From NCBI RefSeq assembly GCF_002078875.1, contig NC_034412.1, positions 29,671,333 through 29,735,332 of the forward strand: DNA of 64,000 bases. The letters run 5' to 3'. Both the position numbers and the translations under genes were made by a program. The notes beneath the pieces are model-generated. The model searched no databases, was not told where the DNA came from, and saw only the letters and a list, made by a program, of their open reading frames with translations. Every line of letters starts with the position of its first letter. Position 1 is the stretch's first letter. Shown piece by piece: positions 1 to 13,000 of this stretch. Source of the stretch: Numida meleagris. Lineage: Eukaryota > Chordata > Aves > Galliformes > Numididae.

Positions 1-839
1 TTCTGGAAACAAAATAGCTTTCTAAAAACACTTGGATTTCTAACACTGACAAGAAAAATTGACCACCAACATATTCTTCCTTTTCTGCAGTCTCAGAAAG
101 TTTGTTTTAAGTTACAGTACTGCAAGGCACATACAGAATCTCTTCCTTTCAAATACATAGCATATATATTCCCTGAAATAATTTTAAAATTCTCAAAACA
201 ATTAAAAATGCTACAAAGTTAACAACTTCTATTTAAAAACATTGTTCCTACAGAACATGCACTTCTGTGGAAAACAGCTTTGCAAATATTTATAATTTTT
301 TCCTCTTTACACTCGTACTGTAAATATACTGAATATTTTTTAAAGTACTGTATCAAGTCACATTAAGTTATTGCCTTCATTATATGATTGCATCATCTCC
401 AGAAATCATAAAGGTCTCAGATTTGTAAATAAGGTGGGAGACTACGCATGGGGTTTAATGCATCTGAAAGGACTTCCACAAACAGCGACGCCACCAGAGT
501 CAAAATGAACTTGCTTCATTCAGTGGATAAGGTTTACGGAAAATGATGTAAATGCATTTGTTTAATGCAGTCGTGTTAGAAACTACTTAAAAATCTTATT
601 TTTCTGTCTTTTGGGCAAGCATATCTTACTATAAAAGCAACTGAATTTTTAAGAGGTAGTTTTTTTTTTTTCCATTATGCGCTTATTTATTTCAAATAAA
701 ACATAAGCAAGAAAACCTCAACATTTGCTTTTAAAGAAGGATGAAGTCTCAAAACTCCGTACAGTAAGTTCAGCATTTCAACTGTCCTCAGCAGTCCCAG
801 GCTGCTTTAGAACCAGTGTATTCCAGGTCATCTCCTTCG
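1..839 (-). other. USP38: USP38 3' untranslated region and flank
   Basis: This AT-rich stretch follows the stop codon. A canonical minus-strand AATAAA lies at 691-686, which would give a short 3'UTR of about 170 bases. ATTAAA variants lie at 566-561 and 459-454 and could give longer forms. Mammalian USP38 has a longer 3'UTR, so the transcript may continue past the left edge. No other gene was seen here. Confidence 0.7.
686..691 (-). terminator. Candidate polyadenylation signal of USP38
   Basis: AATAAA on the minus strand, about 150 bases after the stop codon. It is followed within 30 bases by a genomic A-run (minus strand, about 672-660), which may cause internal priming in oligo-dT libraries. 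Use of this site is inferred. Confidence 0.45.
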
Positions 840-1001
840 TCAAAATACTAATCTACCAACAGTACTGAATCCACTCCCTCCTCCTCCACCTGCTGGTCCA
901 CAACTTCCTGGGGGATCGTTGTCATCAAATCCATTGGGGCGGAAAGAGCACGAGGCTGAGGCAGCTTGAAGAGCTTGTGTTCGAGCACTAAGCTCTTGCT
1001 C
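840..1001 (-). CDS. USP38: USP38 coding exon 10 and stop (residues 985-1037)
   Basis: The acceptor ATTTCAG precedes GAG CAA GAG CTT. The exon encodes 53 residues: an [12 protein letters not shown] helix, a [12 protein letters not shown] acidic/proline stretch, a [10 protein letters not shown] glycine-rich run, then STVGRLVF and TGA (842-840). The tail closely matches the USP38 C-terminus and helps to exclude USP35. Confidence 0.95.
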   Translation of the reverse strand, partial: EQELSARTQALQAASASCSFRPNGFDDNDPPGSCGPAGGGGGSGFSTVGRLVF

Positions 1002-4000
1002 CTGAAATGAAAGAAAATAAATGTATATTCTAGTATTTTTAAGATGCTCTTGTTCTTGGTTGCCAACCTGAAATCCAAGACCATTAAAGTTAATTATTTA
1101 AAACCCATGTTTTAATTCCACTGAATCAACTGCATAGAGGGAGTAGCTCACTCAGATAATATGCAAGAAGATAAAAAAGTATTTAGTTTACATTCAGTGT
1201 GGACTTATAACTTTTTAGAATTATTGTGATGCTAACCCTCTATTAACATTTTAAGTGTCCAGAACTCTCTAATGCTCCAAAGACAGTATCAGTCAGATTC
1301 TGGAAAACTCAAGGAAAAAGAACCTACATGAGCAGTAGAGATAAGAAAACTGCTTCCTGAGAGCTTGCGTTAATCAGGTGAACACTTCTGCAGCTTCTAA
1401 GAACCTACTAATTGGATGAGCAAAGGCTCTTCCCTCAGGGATATTATACACTAGTTTCTCTCTCCAACTACTTTCACATACCTTGCAGTAGTTTGTCTTT
1501 AGTATCCCTTTCTGAAATTGGCTAAGAGCTTCAAAAGTTAAAGGTGGCAAGACAGAGGTAGGATTCTGGAAAACTGACAACAGCAGAAGCTTAATTTAGG
1601 AAACAATAAAAGTATTTAGGTGCTACGTATCAGGCTGACAGACTTCTTCATGTGGCAACTAGCCACTACACACCACTCCCTTAAGGCACTGGGAGGAAAT
1701 ATTAACAGGGTTTTAATAATTACACTGGTCACTTTGAGTTTTCCTTTTGCTTCTCCACCTCCCAGTGAAAGCAAGGAACAGCACCAAGAACCTAAGAGAT
1801 TTGTTATACTACTGTGAAAGCACTAGGTCTAAACATAGCCACGTACTTCCACAGGTTATGAAGATACTTAAGCTTTGAGTTGGAAATTTTACTATGAATG
1901 CATGCATACGTCAATGGAAGAAGTCACATAATTCTGAAAAACTTCACACGATTTGGAATTGAAGCTGAAGAAGCTATGCTACCTTATACTACCTTTGTTA
2001 GAGGCAATGAAAATTAGTAGCTTGAAAAGCTTTTCCTGCACAGAATTACAGATAGTAAAATGACCAGCACAAGCATCTTCACTAAAAATTGTTTAAACTG
2101 AAATGCGTGCCATTTTACCTTATGCTTTCCATCTAATGGTGACAGCTGATTAACCTCACTATGAAGTCTGTCTAGCATCAAGATGGAAGCCAGGCTTGCA
2201 TTTACAAGATTAATATACTAGAATACTTACAAGCTATTTCTTTCCCCTTTATGAACTGTTTCTTGGAAGACTTAAGGAGATCATTCTTCACATATTACCT
2301 TAATCTTACCTGTAAGTATAGTTTGTTATCTTTTGTAATTGCATCCATGAGGTCTTTTTGTAGGGGAGGGTCTCCATTCACCCAGAGTCCATTCGCTGAA
2401 TTTGTGTTGTAGCCACAGGTGCTATTTTGTTTTTTGTAAATCAGAACATAAGCAGTGTCCTTTGGAAACCTACTGGTAATCTTCTGGACTGACTGAAATG
2501 AGGTAAATGTCACTCTGCTGTCATTGAATAAAAACCATTCTTTCGGCATCTCAGTGTCCAGTTCATTTTCTACAACAGTACAAGGACTCTCCTCTGCTAA
2601 CAACTTATTCTGAGGAGAAATTAAAGAGAAAGCTTTAGACTGGTGACACTGTCCTGAAGAACCTGAACCAGTAACATTTCTAGCATATGAATAGTAATGT
2701 CCACTTTCAGAGGATACACCCGAGTGCACTACCACAGAACTTAGCACATAGGGCACCAGTTGTGGGCAGGACACTTCATCAGCACCTGAGGGCTTTAGTT
2801 TCTTAGCAAGATTTTCTCCAATATCAGAAATCTCAACATCAACAGACCAACTTCCTGAAACCACAGCAAGAGGGGATGTTGCTCTTTTGACTGGCAGTTC
2901 CAAAAGAAGTGGCAGAGAAATGCTGTCCAAGATTTTACGCCTTATATGACACTTTGGATCATACGAAAATCTCAGAAGAGTGAGAATGAGGTATTCAGGT
3001 TCCTCAATGATTTGCATAGTTTTCTCAGCATTTTGTAGGGAAGCACACTTTTCACAATAATACTTATTGTCTCCACTCAGGATCTCAGGTGCCAGAAAAT
3101 AATTCAGTAAGTCTGTTACTGATGGGGTGTTTTTCCCTACCAATGCCGGAGAAACATCCCTATTATCTTGATCCTTGTTCAATTCAGAATTTGTCTCAGA
3201 GCTTGGCTCAGCAGAAAAATCCTTTAGGGTTCCTTCATTTTTAACTGTATTGCATCCACCATTTATTTCCAAACTACTCAGATGTGTTTCTCCAGCAGAA
3301 GATGCTGAAATGCTAGTTTGCACCACAGAACCATCATTTTTCATTTCAGAATGTTCCACACATTTCAAACCAATGCTTTCCAATGATGTCGGAGGACAGA
3401 AAGCCAGAGAGAGATCTGTGAAAGCTTCCTCCTTTTGAGATGTGCTTTTGCAGTTCAAACAGCATATAGTAGTCTTCAGTTTTCCTCCAAACATTCTCTC
3501 TATGAGAGTTCTTTCTTCACTCCCCATACAAAGTGCTTCAGCAAATACTTGTGCTTTATGGACAGTTTCTTGTGCCTGGGACTCTTCATTCTTCCTGCTT
3601 TCAGCAGCCTTTGCTGGAGACAACGCTTTCAAAGTTCTCTCTTCTTCATGCAGCCTAAAAACAAACAAAAAGAAACTCAAGTAGCTACACTACTTCCCCC
3701 AAAAACATTGCTGCACCACTCACCATTGCCAGTTATGCCTAAAAATAGATTGTTAACCAGACAGAAACACCTTACATAAAAAAAGAAATTTCTTATTGTT
3801 TATATAAGCAAGCTGAACCATGTAGTTCAGTACTATCCAATAGTATAAAGTGAAATTTGCATTAAATGCCTTTATCCTTTTATTATATTTAACACTTTAA
3901 ATATACTGTGAAAACCAGCAAGCATTAACAAGTCTAACAATCAATGTTTATTAATCGTTACCTTAATAAGTTAGTTCCCCATCTGCCTGGTTCTTTATGT

Positions 4001-7000
4001 CAAGTTTTATAAGAGAAAAAGTAGCTATTTAAGTAGTGCTGGATTATTTCTGAGGAGAACAGAAGGTCTGGATTGTGCCGTTAAGAAAATTATAAACTAT
4101 AGCAAGAGGAAACCAAGACAAGGAAAAAAGGACACTTGCACAATGGAGATAAATTTAGTCTCAGTAAAAATACTCAGCAAGTCAAAATTAACGAGTTACT
4201 AATATATTCTGTGGCTTTTTTACCTGTCTCTGTTAATTTACTTGTTTAATTAACTACAAACGCATGTACATACCTTCTTGACTTATCTGACCTGTAAGAA
4301 TTTTAGCCCCACACACCAACGTGAAATTTCAGACAAATGACTGAACAGCTCTCAGTAAACACAGAAGTTTTACGATGGGATCACAGCTAATTAACTAACA
4401 CCCGAGTTTAGGTTTGTAAGAAACATAAACACCAATCTAACCTGTTCTAAGTGACACGGAGACAAAGCTGTATTCAGACTTAACCACAGATTAAACACAC
4501 GAAGGCAAGGGTTTCACAGATCATGCATCAACTATAAAATTGGAGACAGTCAGGAACTGGACCCAAAATTCCCAGTTTTCACGCATACTAAGGAGCTATT
4601 AGATGACTGCTCCTAATGAAAAGCTCACCATTATATGACAGGGCTATAGATTTCTACCCATTAATGGCATGATAGCTATACCTGTTGAGCAGGAACCGGA
4701 GATATTCTGAGCAATCCTGCTGTGATTGAGGGGTAAACCATGGCGGTCTGGAAGCCTCAAGGAAAATTCTAGGAGCATATGCCTCCCTCTGTTAGTGTAT
4801 AGGAGAAGCAGAAGTGTTAAGTAGGAATTACTTGATGATTATTTACATATTGACAGCTGGACTCTGGTTTACATTATTCTAAAGGAATTGTATGAAATGC
4901 GGTACTTCCACATACAGACCATATCTGTACCACAATCATATGAGGAAAAAGACAATTATCAGTCATAAATTTTGTAGTAATTACCTCTAGTACAAAGATA
5001 TAAGCAGTGGATCCTGTAGGCAAATAATAAGCATGTAGCGAGCATAAGCCAAATATTATGCCTAAAAGCAAGTTACTCTTCTTGATGGCAAACTTAAAAG
5101 CACAGACAAACATTTATTTCTTCACAAGAATACCAGTATCTCATTAGTACCTAACTAATATTTAACATGATCCATCTTCACCATTTTCACAGTGAGTTTG
5201 CTGGCATTGTCCACAGAGTAGCTTTCAACCTTCTAATAGTAGTAAATATTTTGTTTTAAAATTAACTTTAATAAATGAAGCAACTTGAAATACAATAAAA
5301 TTTCAAGTAGAAATCACTTTAGAAGGTGACAGTTTATTCTACGAAGTTGCATAAAATCAACTGGTATACCAGCTCAGCTCTCGTTTGAATTTTTTGATTT
5401 CGTCTCCTGAAAGAAAACCTGCTGTCCATAAAGTCCCACTTATGAAACAGATTTCTCTAACTACATCATCATCTGAACATTCAGAGGCAGACTCAGTCCC
5501 CTACAGATCTACCACATTTCACATATACTGTAGAGTATGTTTATGGCATCACATTTGTTCTTAAGTTCTGCCACATAAACCTAATCTTAACAAAGAGCAG
5601 ACGAAAAATTCACCTACCTGGGTATGGGCCAAAAACGCAAAGAGATGCTGTAATTTTCTCATCAGTGAGTTACAACCATTTAGATTCAGAGATAAAACAT
5701 GTCTTCTGAAACTGAAAGAAGAGGAAGACAGTTGCCCTGATAGATTTATAGCAATAATGCAGTCAACATTCCAGCTCAAATTACTTCAGTTTGAAAGGCA
5801 AAACATGCAACGCTTTCCTTCGATTCCTGCATTCTGCTCTAGTGCAGAAATGCAAAACTACTGTACAGTAGGAACTTACTGCTAATAAGTTCTTCTTAAT
5901 ATTCAAATGTTTAAAAATGAACATTTTTTTCCAACAGCTTCCAGATTAAAATAAAAGCATAATCATGCAATTTTTGCAATATTAAAGAGAGCAAAGAAAA
6001 AGTGACTTATTTGGAATCTGGAACTCAGACATATTACCCTCATTTTAGAGGCTGAACAAATAGCCTGTTAACTCTGAATCAGTCTATCATTAGTTCAATG
6101 CACATCTCTTTTTGACAATGGACAGAAAGGATCCAGATTTTTAACAGCTAAAATTGCAGTTCCACAGAGCTGGATTTTAACAAATCAGTCAGTAGCTAAG
6201 TGCACAGGAAACTCACTCAGCCCTAGGTAGCTGAGTAACCCAGGGCACATTTATATTCTTTGAAAAGCAAGAAAACTGCAACAGTAAACTTGCAATGGAA
6301 AGAGCTAGTAAAAAGGACTTACTCAGTAGCCATGAAAAGTGCCTGAATAATGCTGTTCATGTAGCAGGTATTTCCTAGGTTAATGAGGCCTGTCTTGCCA
6401 GTTTCCGATTTTCCAGAAAGTCTAGATAAACAAGATGGCAAAGAATTGGATTGAGAAGTCCAGGCACTCTGACTGAGAATCAGCTTCATCTTCTCTTCAC
6501 TGGGCTTGGGCATATCCTACAAGAGAAACATGAACAAAATAGGCTTTTATACTTGCTTTTATAATAGTTATTGATGCTCAGCAGTCTTGTACATTTTCCC
6601 TTGCTCCCCTTCTATTCTTCAGGTTCTTGCTAGCCTAAGAGATATACGTTACAATTGCCTTTTGAGAATACTTAGAGGACAAATATCCATAGCCAGTCAA
6701 AAGCTAATGACATGTACTATGGCAATAAAAAACAAACCAAGAACAACCAACAACCAATAATGAAACCCAAAACACTCCTCAAGGCTTGTTTTTTTGTCAG
6801 CTCCCAAATTACACAAATTAGGGGGTGGGTAGATACCTTTTATCTGCTTACTCAGGCAATCCCCTTTGCCCCTAAAACTACTTCCCAAATTCTATGCATT
6901 TGTAGAACCCCTAAATATCCTTATTCTGCTGGAGACAGAATCCTGGTCTGTCAAATCAAAGTGTAAGAATAAAAAGAAAAAAAAAGTCAAAGCACTAAGT

Positions 7001-10000
7001 TAACAGGAGACTTTTTAAGCTTCAAAGCATTTAAGGTGTTTAAATCAGGCAGGAATAACTGGCATTGTTTTTTTTTTTTTTTTAAAAGATGTTTGTTAAG
7101 AAGATGTGCATTATATAACAAAATTTGAGAGCTGCCCTAGAAGTAACGTCTCCCATTTTATTATGTTGGCCCAAGATGTGGGAAGCAGATTAGATAACTT
7201 ATCTCAGACTTCTCTGAAAGGCTGTTATAATTGCCTTTTGAACACTCAGGACAACTTTTTATTTTACTTTGTTTTTGAATATTTCCAGCAGCTAGAATTA
7301 CCATTAAATTATGCGGTTAACTCTTCTCTCAAAGAGGATATTCTACAGATACTAGATCACAGCTTTCTGTTTGAGATAACAAAACAAAAGTATCTTTGTA
7401 TTCTTAATATACCTTAAAAACTTCCAGAATGGGTTCATAGAGCTCTGGAAAACCTGAATAATGATACATCATACAGTGTATCAACTCAGTCAACTGCATC
7501 AAAAACGCTGTACTGGAAGGTAAGCCATCACCTTTGAAGGAGTGAACCAAACTGACCACATGTGGAACAATCTAAATGGGGAAGGGAAAAAAAGGTGTTA
7601 AAAAGCAATTCTATTTTCTGATTTAGTTCTACAAACAATACTGTTTTGCACACCCCAAATGGCAGGGAACATTTTATTCTCACGTAAGAAGCGACTGAGA
7701 AACAATGACCTGAAAAATATATGCATTATTCTCTTGAAAAAGCACAGTTTAGTATTCAGTGCTCTCCTCAGCTCATATACCAAGTTCTGGAACTTCATGA
7801 ACTCAGAAAATGCATGTTCAGTTTTTCATCAGTCATGCATCCATAGCACTTATCTTATTAAGTCATCTTAGAACTGTGGACCTGTTGGAATGTGTCCAGA
7901 GGGGGGCTACAAAGACGATCCAAGGGATGGAACACCGCCCCTACAAGGACAGGCTGAGAAAGCTGGGGCTGTTCAGCCTGGAGAAGAGAAGACTCTGGTG
8001 AGACCTAACAGTGGCCTTTCAGTATCCAAAGCAGGGCAGCAAGAAAGAAGAGGACAGACTCTTTACAAGGGTCTGTTGTGATAACACAAGGGGAAATGGT
8101 TTCAAACCGAAAGAGGGTGATTTAGATTGGATATAAGGAAGCAGGTTTGTTTTTTTGTTGTTGTTGTTTGTTTTTACAATAAGGGTGGTGAGGCATTGGA
8201 ACAGGTTGCCCAGAGATGAGGTGGAAGAACAGTCCTTGAAGACATTCAAGGTCAGGCTGGACAGGACTCTGAGCAACCTGATGTAGCTGTAGGTGTCCCT
8301 GTTCACTGCAGGGCAGTTGGACTAGATGACCTTTAAGGGTCCCTTCCAACTATGATATGATTCTGTGATTAAGGATACTACAGCAAACATTCTAATTCTG
8401 TGCTACCACTAACAGCTATGTATCCTGCTCTAATTTCATAGATACAGCTTAAAAAAAAATCCTCCCGATTTTTCTTCAACAGACTCCAATACTTGCGATC
8501 CCAAGTAAAAGAATACATATACCCTACTGCAATTAAGATGGATATCGGTTTGTAGCTCCACCTAGTGACAGAGCTGGGCCCAAGCCAAGACAGCAGTAAC
8601 AAAAGGTCTGACACCGGAATAACCTATTACCAAGTGAGTTCAAATACAACAGCAATGTGTATAACGTATATCATATAACTATTTCTCATCACAAATAGCT
8701 TACAAATTGTTTGGCAGTAAAGACAGGAATACAAAACTGTCTAAAATAATGATATTCTTCCAAGTATACAAATTACAAGAATTAATATACTTCAAAACAT
8801 CAGAACGAGGGGACAAGGGCACAATATTCAAGGCTTCTTTTTCAAATATCAGTTGTTCTCTGAGTATAAATAGTATACCTTTTTATCTCAGAAGCAAACC
8901 CTAAATACAGTAAAAAAAGTACATACTGTTTAAAAATTAAAATACTAAGATAAATTGTTCAATTAAGTACAGAATGAGAAGCTGCAATTACAAATTTTTT
9001 TTACTTGACAAATGTGTGTATGCAGCAATGAGAAATTGGCTTCCAAGAATCCAAGAATTCCAATCCAAGAATGGGATTTGCAAAGATTAGATGTACAACG
9101 CAGCAATTTGGACAAAGCACATAGGAAGAGTAGAAAACAGAAGTCCACATCTGTCTAACAAACAAACAAAATCTTACTTCTAGCAAGCTGCGTAATAGTG
9201 AAAGTTTCACTCTGTATATATGCAAAATTATCACTTTTGGCTGAAGTTGAATCAAAGTTTCATACTTTAGAATCAACTGTGGTTAAGTTACACACTGTAA
9301 GCAAAAGATATTTTTTTTCTATTAAAAAAAGCAAGTCATTCATGTAACAATCAAGCATAGGGAGGGGAAATATTAACTCAGATACGTTGCAAAACAAATT
9401 CAGCAGCCTTTAATTAAGTATTTACCTAGTATTTTATTATAAATGACCTATGCGTAAAACAAGTAGTTCAGGTGCAGGAAAACATATAGGATATGGAATG
9501 ACATCAGTATATTAAAAAATGATAGTGAAAAAGATTGTTTAAAATTAAAATAAAATGGTAATTTTTACATCTGGAAGACACATACGCTATATTGCCTAAG
9601 CATTATATTGTAGAAATTATCCCAGTTAGAAGAAAAACACATTTCTAGAATAAGTCTTCTGTCCATCTCATATTTTACACTTCTCAGAAGAACAGAGAAG
9701 AAAAGCAAGCTAGTAAGAACACAAAATATTTACATTTTGGGCATGCTCAAGGCAACTTGCTTATTTCATTTGTTTTGTGTCCTAGGTGAGGATTAGGATA
9801 GTGTAGGGAACAGAGAGACACTTAAGACTGGTCATGAAAAAATAGTGTAATGGACGTAAGGCAATTACCCTGACACTAATTAAAGCAATGCATTTGAGAT
9901 TCCTTCAAACCTAGGAGCCTTGTAGACAGCTTAAAACACCACCTGCATGCCATGATGTTGTTATGACTGAGTCTCAAAGAGCCACCTTTTACTTAAAAAC

Positions 10001-13000
10001 AACTTCAAGCTAGACACTGACTTTGAGGAAAGGGAAGGTGTTATGCCTCTTGCTATACAAATGCAGTCAGTCATAACCTACTGCTTTAAATGATGAACAG
10101 CATTTTGAAGAGTAGCCATTAAGAACAGCACCCTTCAGCGTGCCCATCTGTACATCACAACAAAGGTAGCACAGCTTTCTTCAAGTGAACTGCTTCAAGC
10201 TCTTACGCATCTACACAGAGGTACTAGATGATTGGAGCAGGTAATATAAGTGGTTATCTGTTTTCCCCAAATAATTATTCCTGAAAGTTCACCTACACCC
10301 CAACTTCAACTGTAGACTTCACGCCACATAAAACAGTATTCTAGAAGTACAGACAAAGATAGAATGTGGTCCCCAGATGCTCCTGCCAGAAATATGTAGA
10401 TACCAGAAAGAACAAAGCACCTAGCAGTTTGAAAACCCAGTTGCTGGTGCACAAGAGAAATCTGATTCCAGAACCCTGAAACAGAGATTAAATCAAAGTC
10501 CTCAAATTCCATTTCTTTTTACATCCCATTTAAAAATCCCATGAGAAATACATTTCAAAGAATTGATCCACTGAACCATTTCTTCAGGAACTTACCAAAT
10601 GAAAAGCTTCTGGAGAATGCTGGAAACTAAGTAACATATGAGAAAGGACAGCAAGGGCACCGGGTCTTACTAGAGGAAACCAAAGTCGATTAAAGACCTA
10701 AAAGAAAAAAGAAACCAAAACAAACAACACTCTTAATAAACTTAGAAAGTAACATTTTAATAGAATTGTAAACAGATTTCTAAATTGACAACCATTTGAA
10801 ACAAAAGAACATTACACACAACTGAAAGCTATTTTACATTAAAGTAAGACAGCACAGGCTGCTATGCAAACAATGGTATGCAATTACATAGCTGTTACAA
10901 AATCCTTTTCCTCTCCTTCAATTTTACTCTTTTCCAACATACCAATTCAATCTTCATCAGAGTGACATCAATAAGGATAGTAAATTTCTGGACTGCAGCT
11001 AGTCCTTTCAGCAGTGCAATCACCCAAGTTTCCACATGCTGAGCCAGAGGCCAAGACAACCAGTCAATCATTCTGAAAGATAATGAAAAATGATTAATGA
11101 AACAAAACAGAACTATATGCTATTCATTTTGATCTCAAAAAAGTTTCTATACACAGAGGTACACAAGAAGTAGTGAAATAATTAAAAATACATAAGCAAA
11201 TGAAATGAAGTAGTACTTTGTACTTAAGATGAAGCCAGCTTTTACAGGCATTAAGACATATTTTACTGCAAAGATTTGCAACTGAATATGAAAAAGCATC
11301 TTTAAATGGAAACATTCTCTCCTACAGCATTTACCACAGATCAGACCAAAACCAACTAGTTTAAAGAGACTAAATAACTAGTTTTAAAAGACACCACTAT
11401 GTTGAAGCAATTTTTTTTTCCACCATGGGGGTGGTCACACTTGGAAGCATGTTACACAGCAATGCTGTGGCAAGTCCATCCCTGCAGAAAATTCTTAACT
11501 CAACTGGACAATACCTTGAGCAACAAGGCCCAACTTCAACGCTTTGCCCCACTTGGAAGAGGACTGCACTGGACAACCTCCAAAGGATGCTTTCAGTCTA
11601 CAAGTGCTAGAATTCTGTTCTATAATTCTATGGAAAGGAGAAGTTAGAAGTAGATTTACTGTCTTCTGAAAACGATCCTCAGAGATTCATTTCTTACAAG
11701 CCGGAGTTCTAACACAGCTGAACAGACTTCAAGTAACCAGTCTAACAGTCGATATCAGTATGAACAGGCACAGTTAGCAGGCTTCTACCCTATTAGATAG
11801 AATGAGCAAAGTACTGAAAAAACCATGGATCCTATACAAATGCACCTTGCCACACACTAGACATACAGAGCTTTTACACATGGTTACATGTGCTTTTACA
11901 TATTGTTTTCTGCCATCGCCAGCCAAGAGGAACACAGAGAATCCAACTGCTTTAAGCAGCCAGCTTTTCCATGTACATGCAACTGTATGAGATAGCTACT
12001 ATCACACAGCTTCGTAACATCATTCAGACACCAGGTAATCTATCAGCACTACATGGTGAGGGAACACAAGCTGCTCTTCCATGAAGAAAGGACAAAGTTG
12101 TAATGAACTCAAACACATAATAAATTACTGACATGAGAACCAATATTTAATTACATTGGACCTTGAAATCTCAAATATTTAGCTTAAACCAGTTTCAGTC
12201 ACTTGCAATCAGGAAAGATGAGTTTCAGGGTGAAGCATTACATGCAAAACTTTGGAAGAGAATTCATCTGTACAAGCAATCTGAAAATCATCAGCTGCAC
12301 ATGCCACACAGTTATGATGTTAAATCTGAAAGAAAACAAACAAGTCCTATATCCTTCTTAGAGAATAAAGGGTTCCAATCAGTCTGAAAACAAGGTTTCA
12401 GAGTTCAGCTTCCATGCTAAAGAAATGGAGTTTAGCAAGACCAGACACGTATTGTGGGCACGCTATTTTATCATAAAAGCAAAGAAAAAGAAAAAACCCT
12501 AGAATTTACATGTAGTTTATGATTTGAAAAGTTTATAGTACACTTATATTCTAAAATTTGTCTTGCAATTACAATCCCTCTACATAAGGACATTTTAATG
12601 CTTCTGTAAAATAAAGAATCACTAGGACTGCCTTTTTAAGAATCAAGTACAGATCTGCCTGGATTTCTTCTGTGTTATTACAAAAAGATTGGAAAAAAAA
12701 ACATGCCAGCACCATAATCTTTGCTCCAAAACCATGCAAAGGTCCCCTGTCCTCATAATGTTAAATCTCAGGTGTTTCTTGTGAGCAGTCTTTCCATAAG
12801 CTTTCTTTAGTGGGGAATTCAATCTCAGCCAAAACTGCTTTCCCCTGAAAAAAATTAACCTAAGAAGAGATCCCTAAGCTTCACTGCCCTGTAGTCTTCA
12901 ACATTCATCCTACCTTCAATTTGTAAACTTATTTTTCAGTAGTGGCACAAATTCCTCCATGGTTAAAGACAAATAAAATATTTAATTACCTAATTAACTT

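Larger units (their letters stand above)
7572..10595 (-). other. USP38 intron 4
   Basis: A GT-AG intron of 3024 bases. It contains one CR1 fragment (7871-8370). The rest is AT-rich single-copy-looking sequence with no supported gene. Confidence 0.85.

Noticed and set aside
3175..3779. Plus-strand frames opposite USP38 exon 9
   Set aside because: They are antisense shadows of a real coding exon and show no known domain.
5700..5712. Alternative acceptor six bases into exon 7
   Set aside because: Using it would remove two codons (Phe-Arg) that the family keeps. The upstream AG restores Asp469 and FRR.
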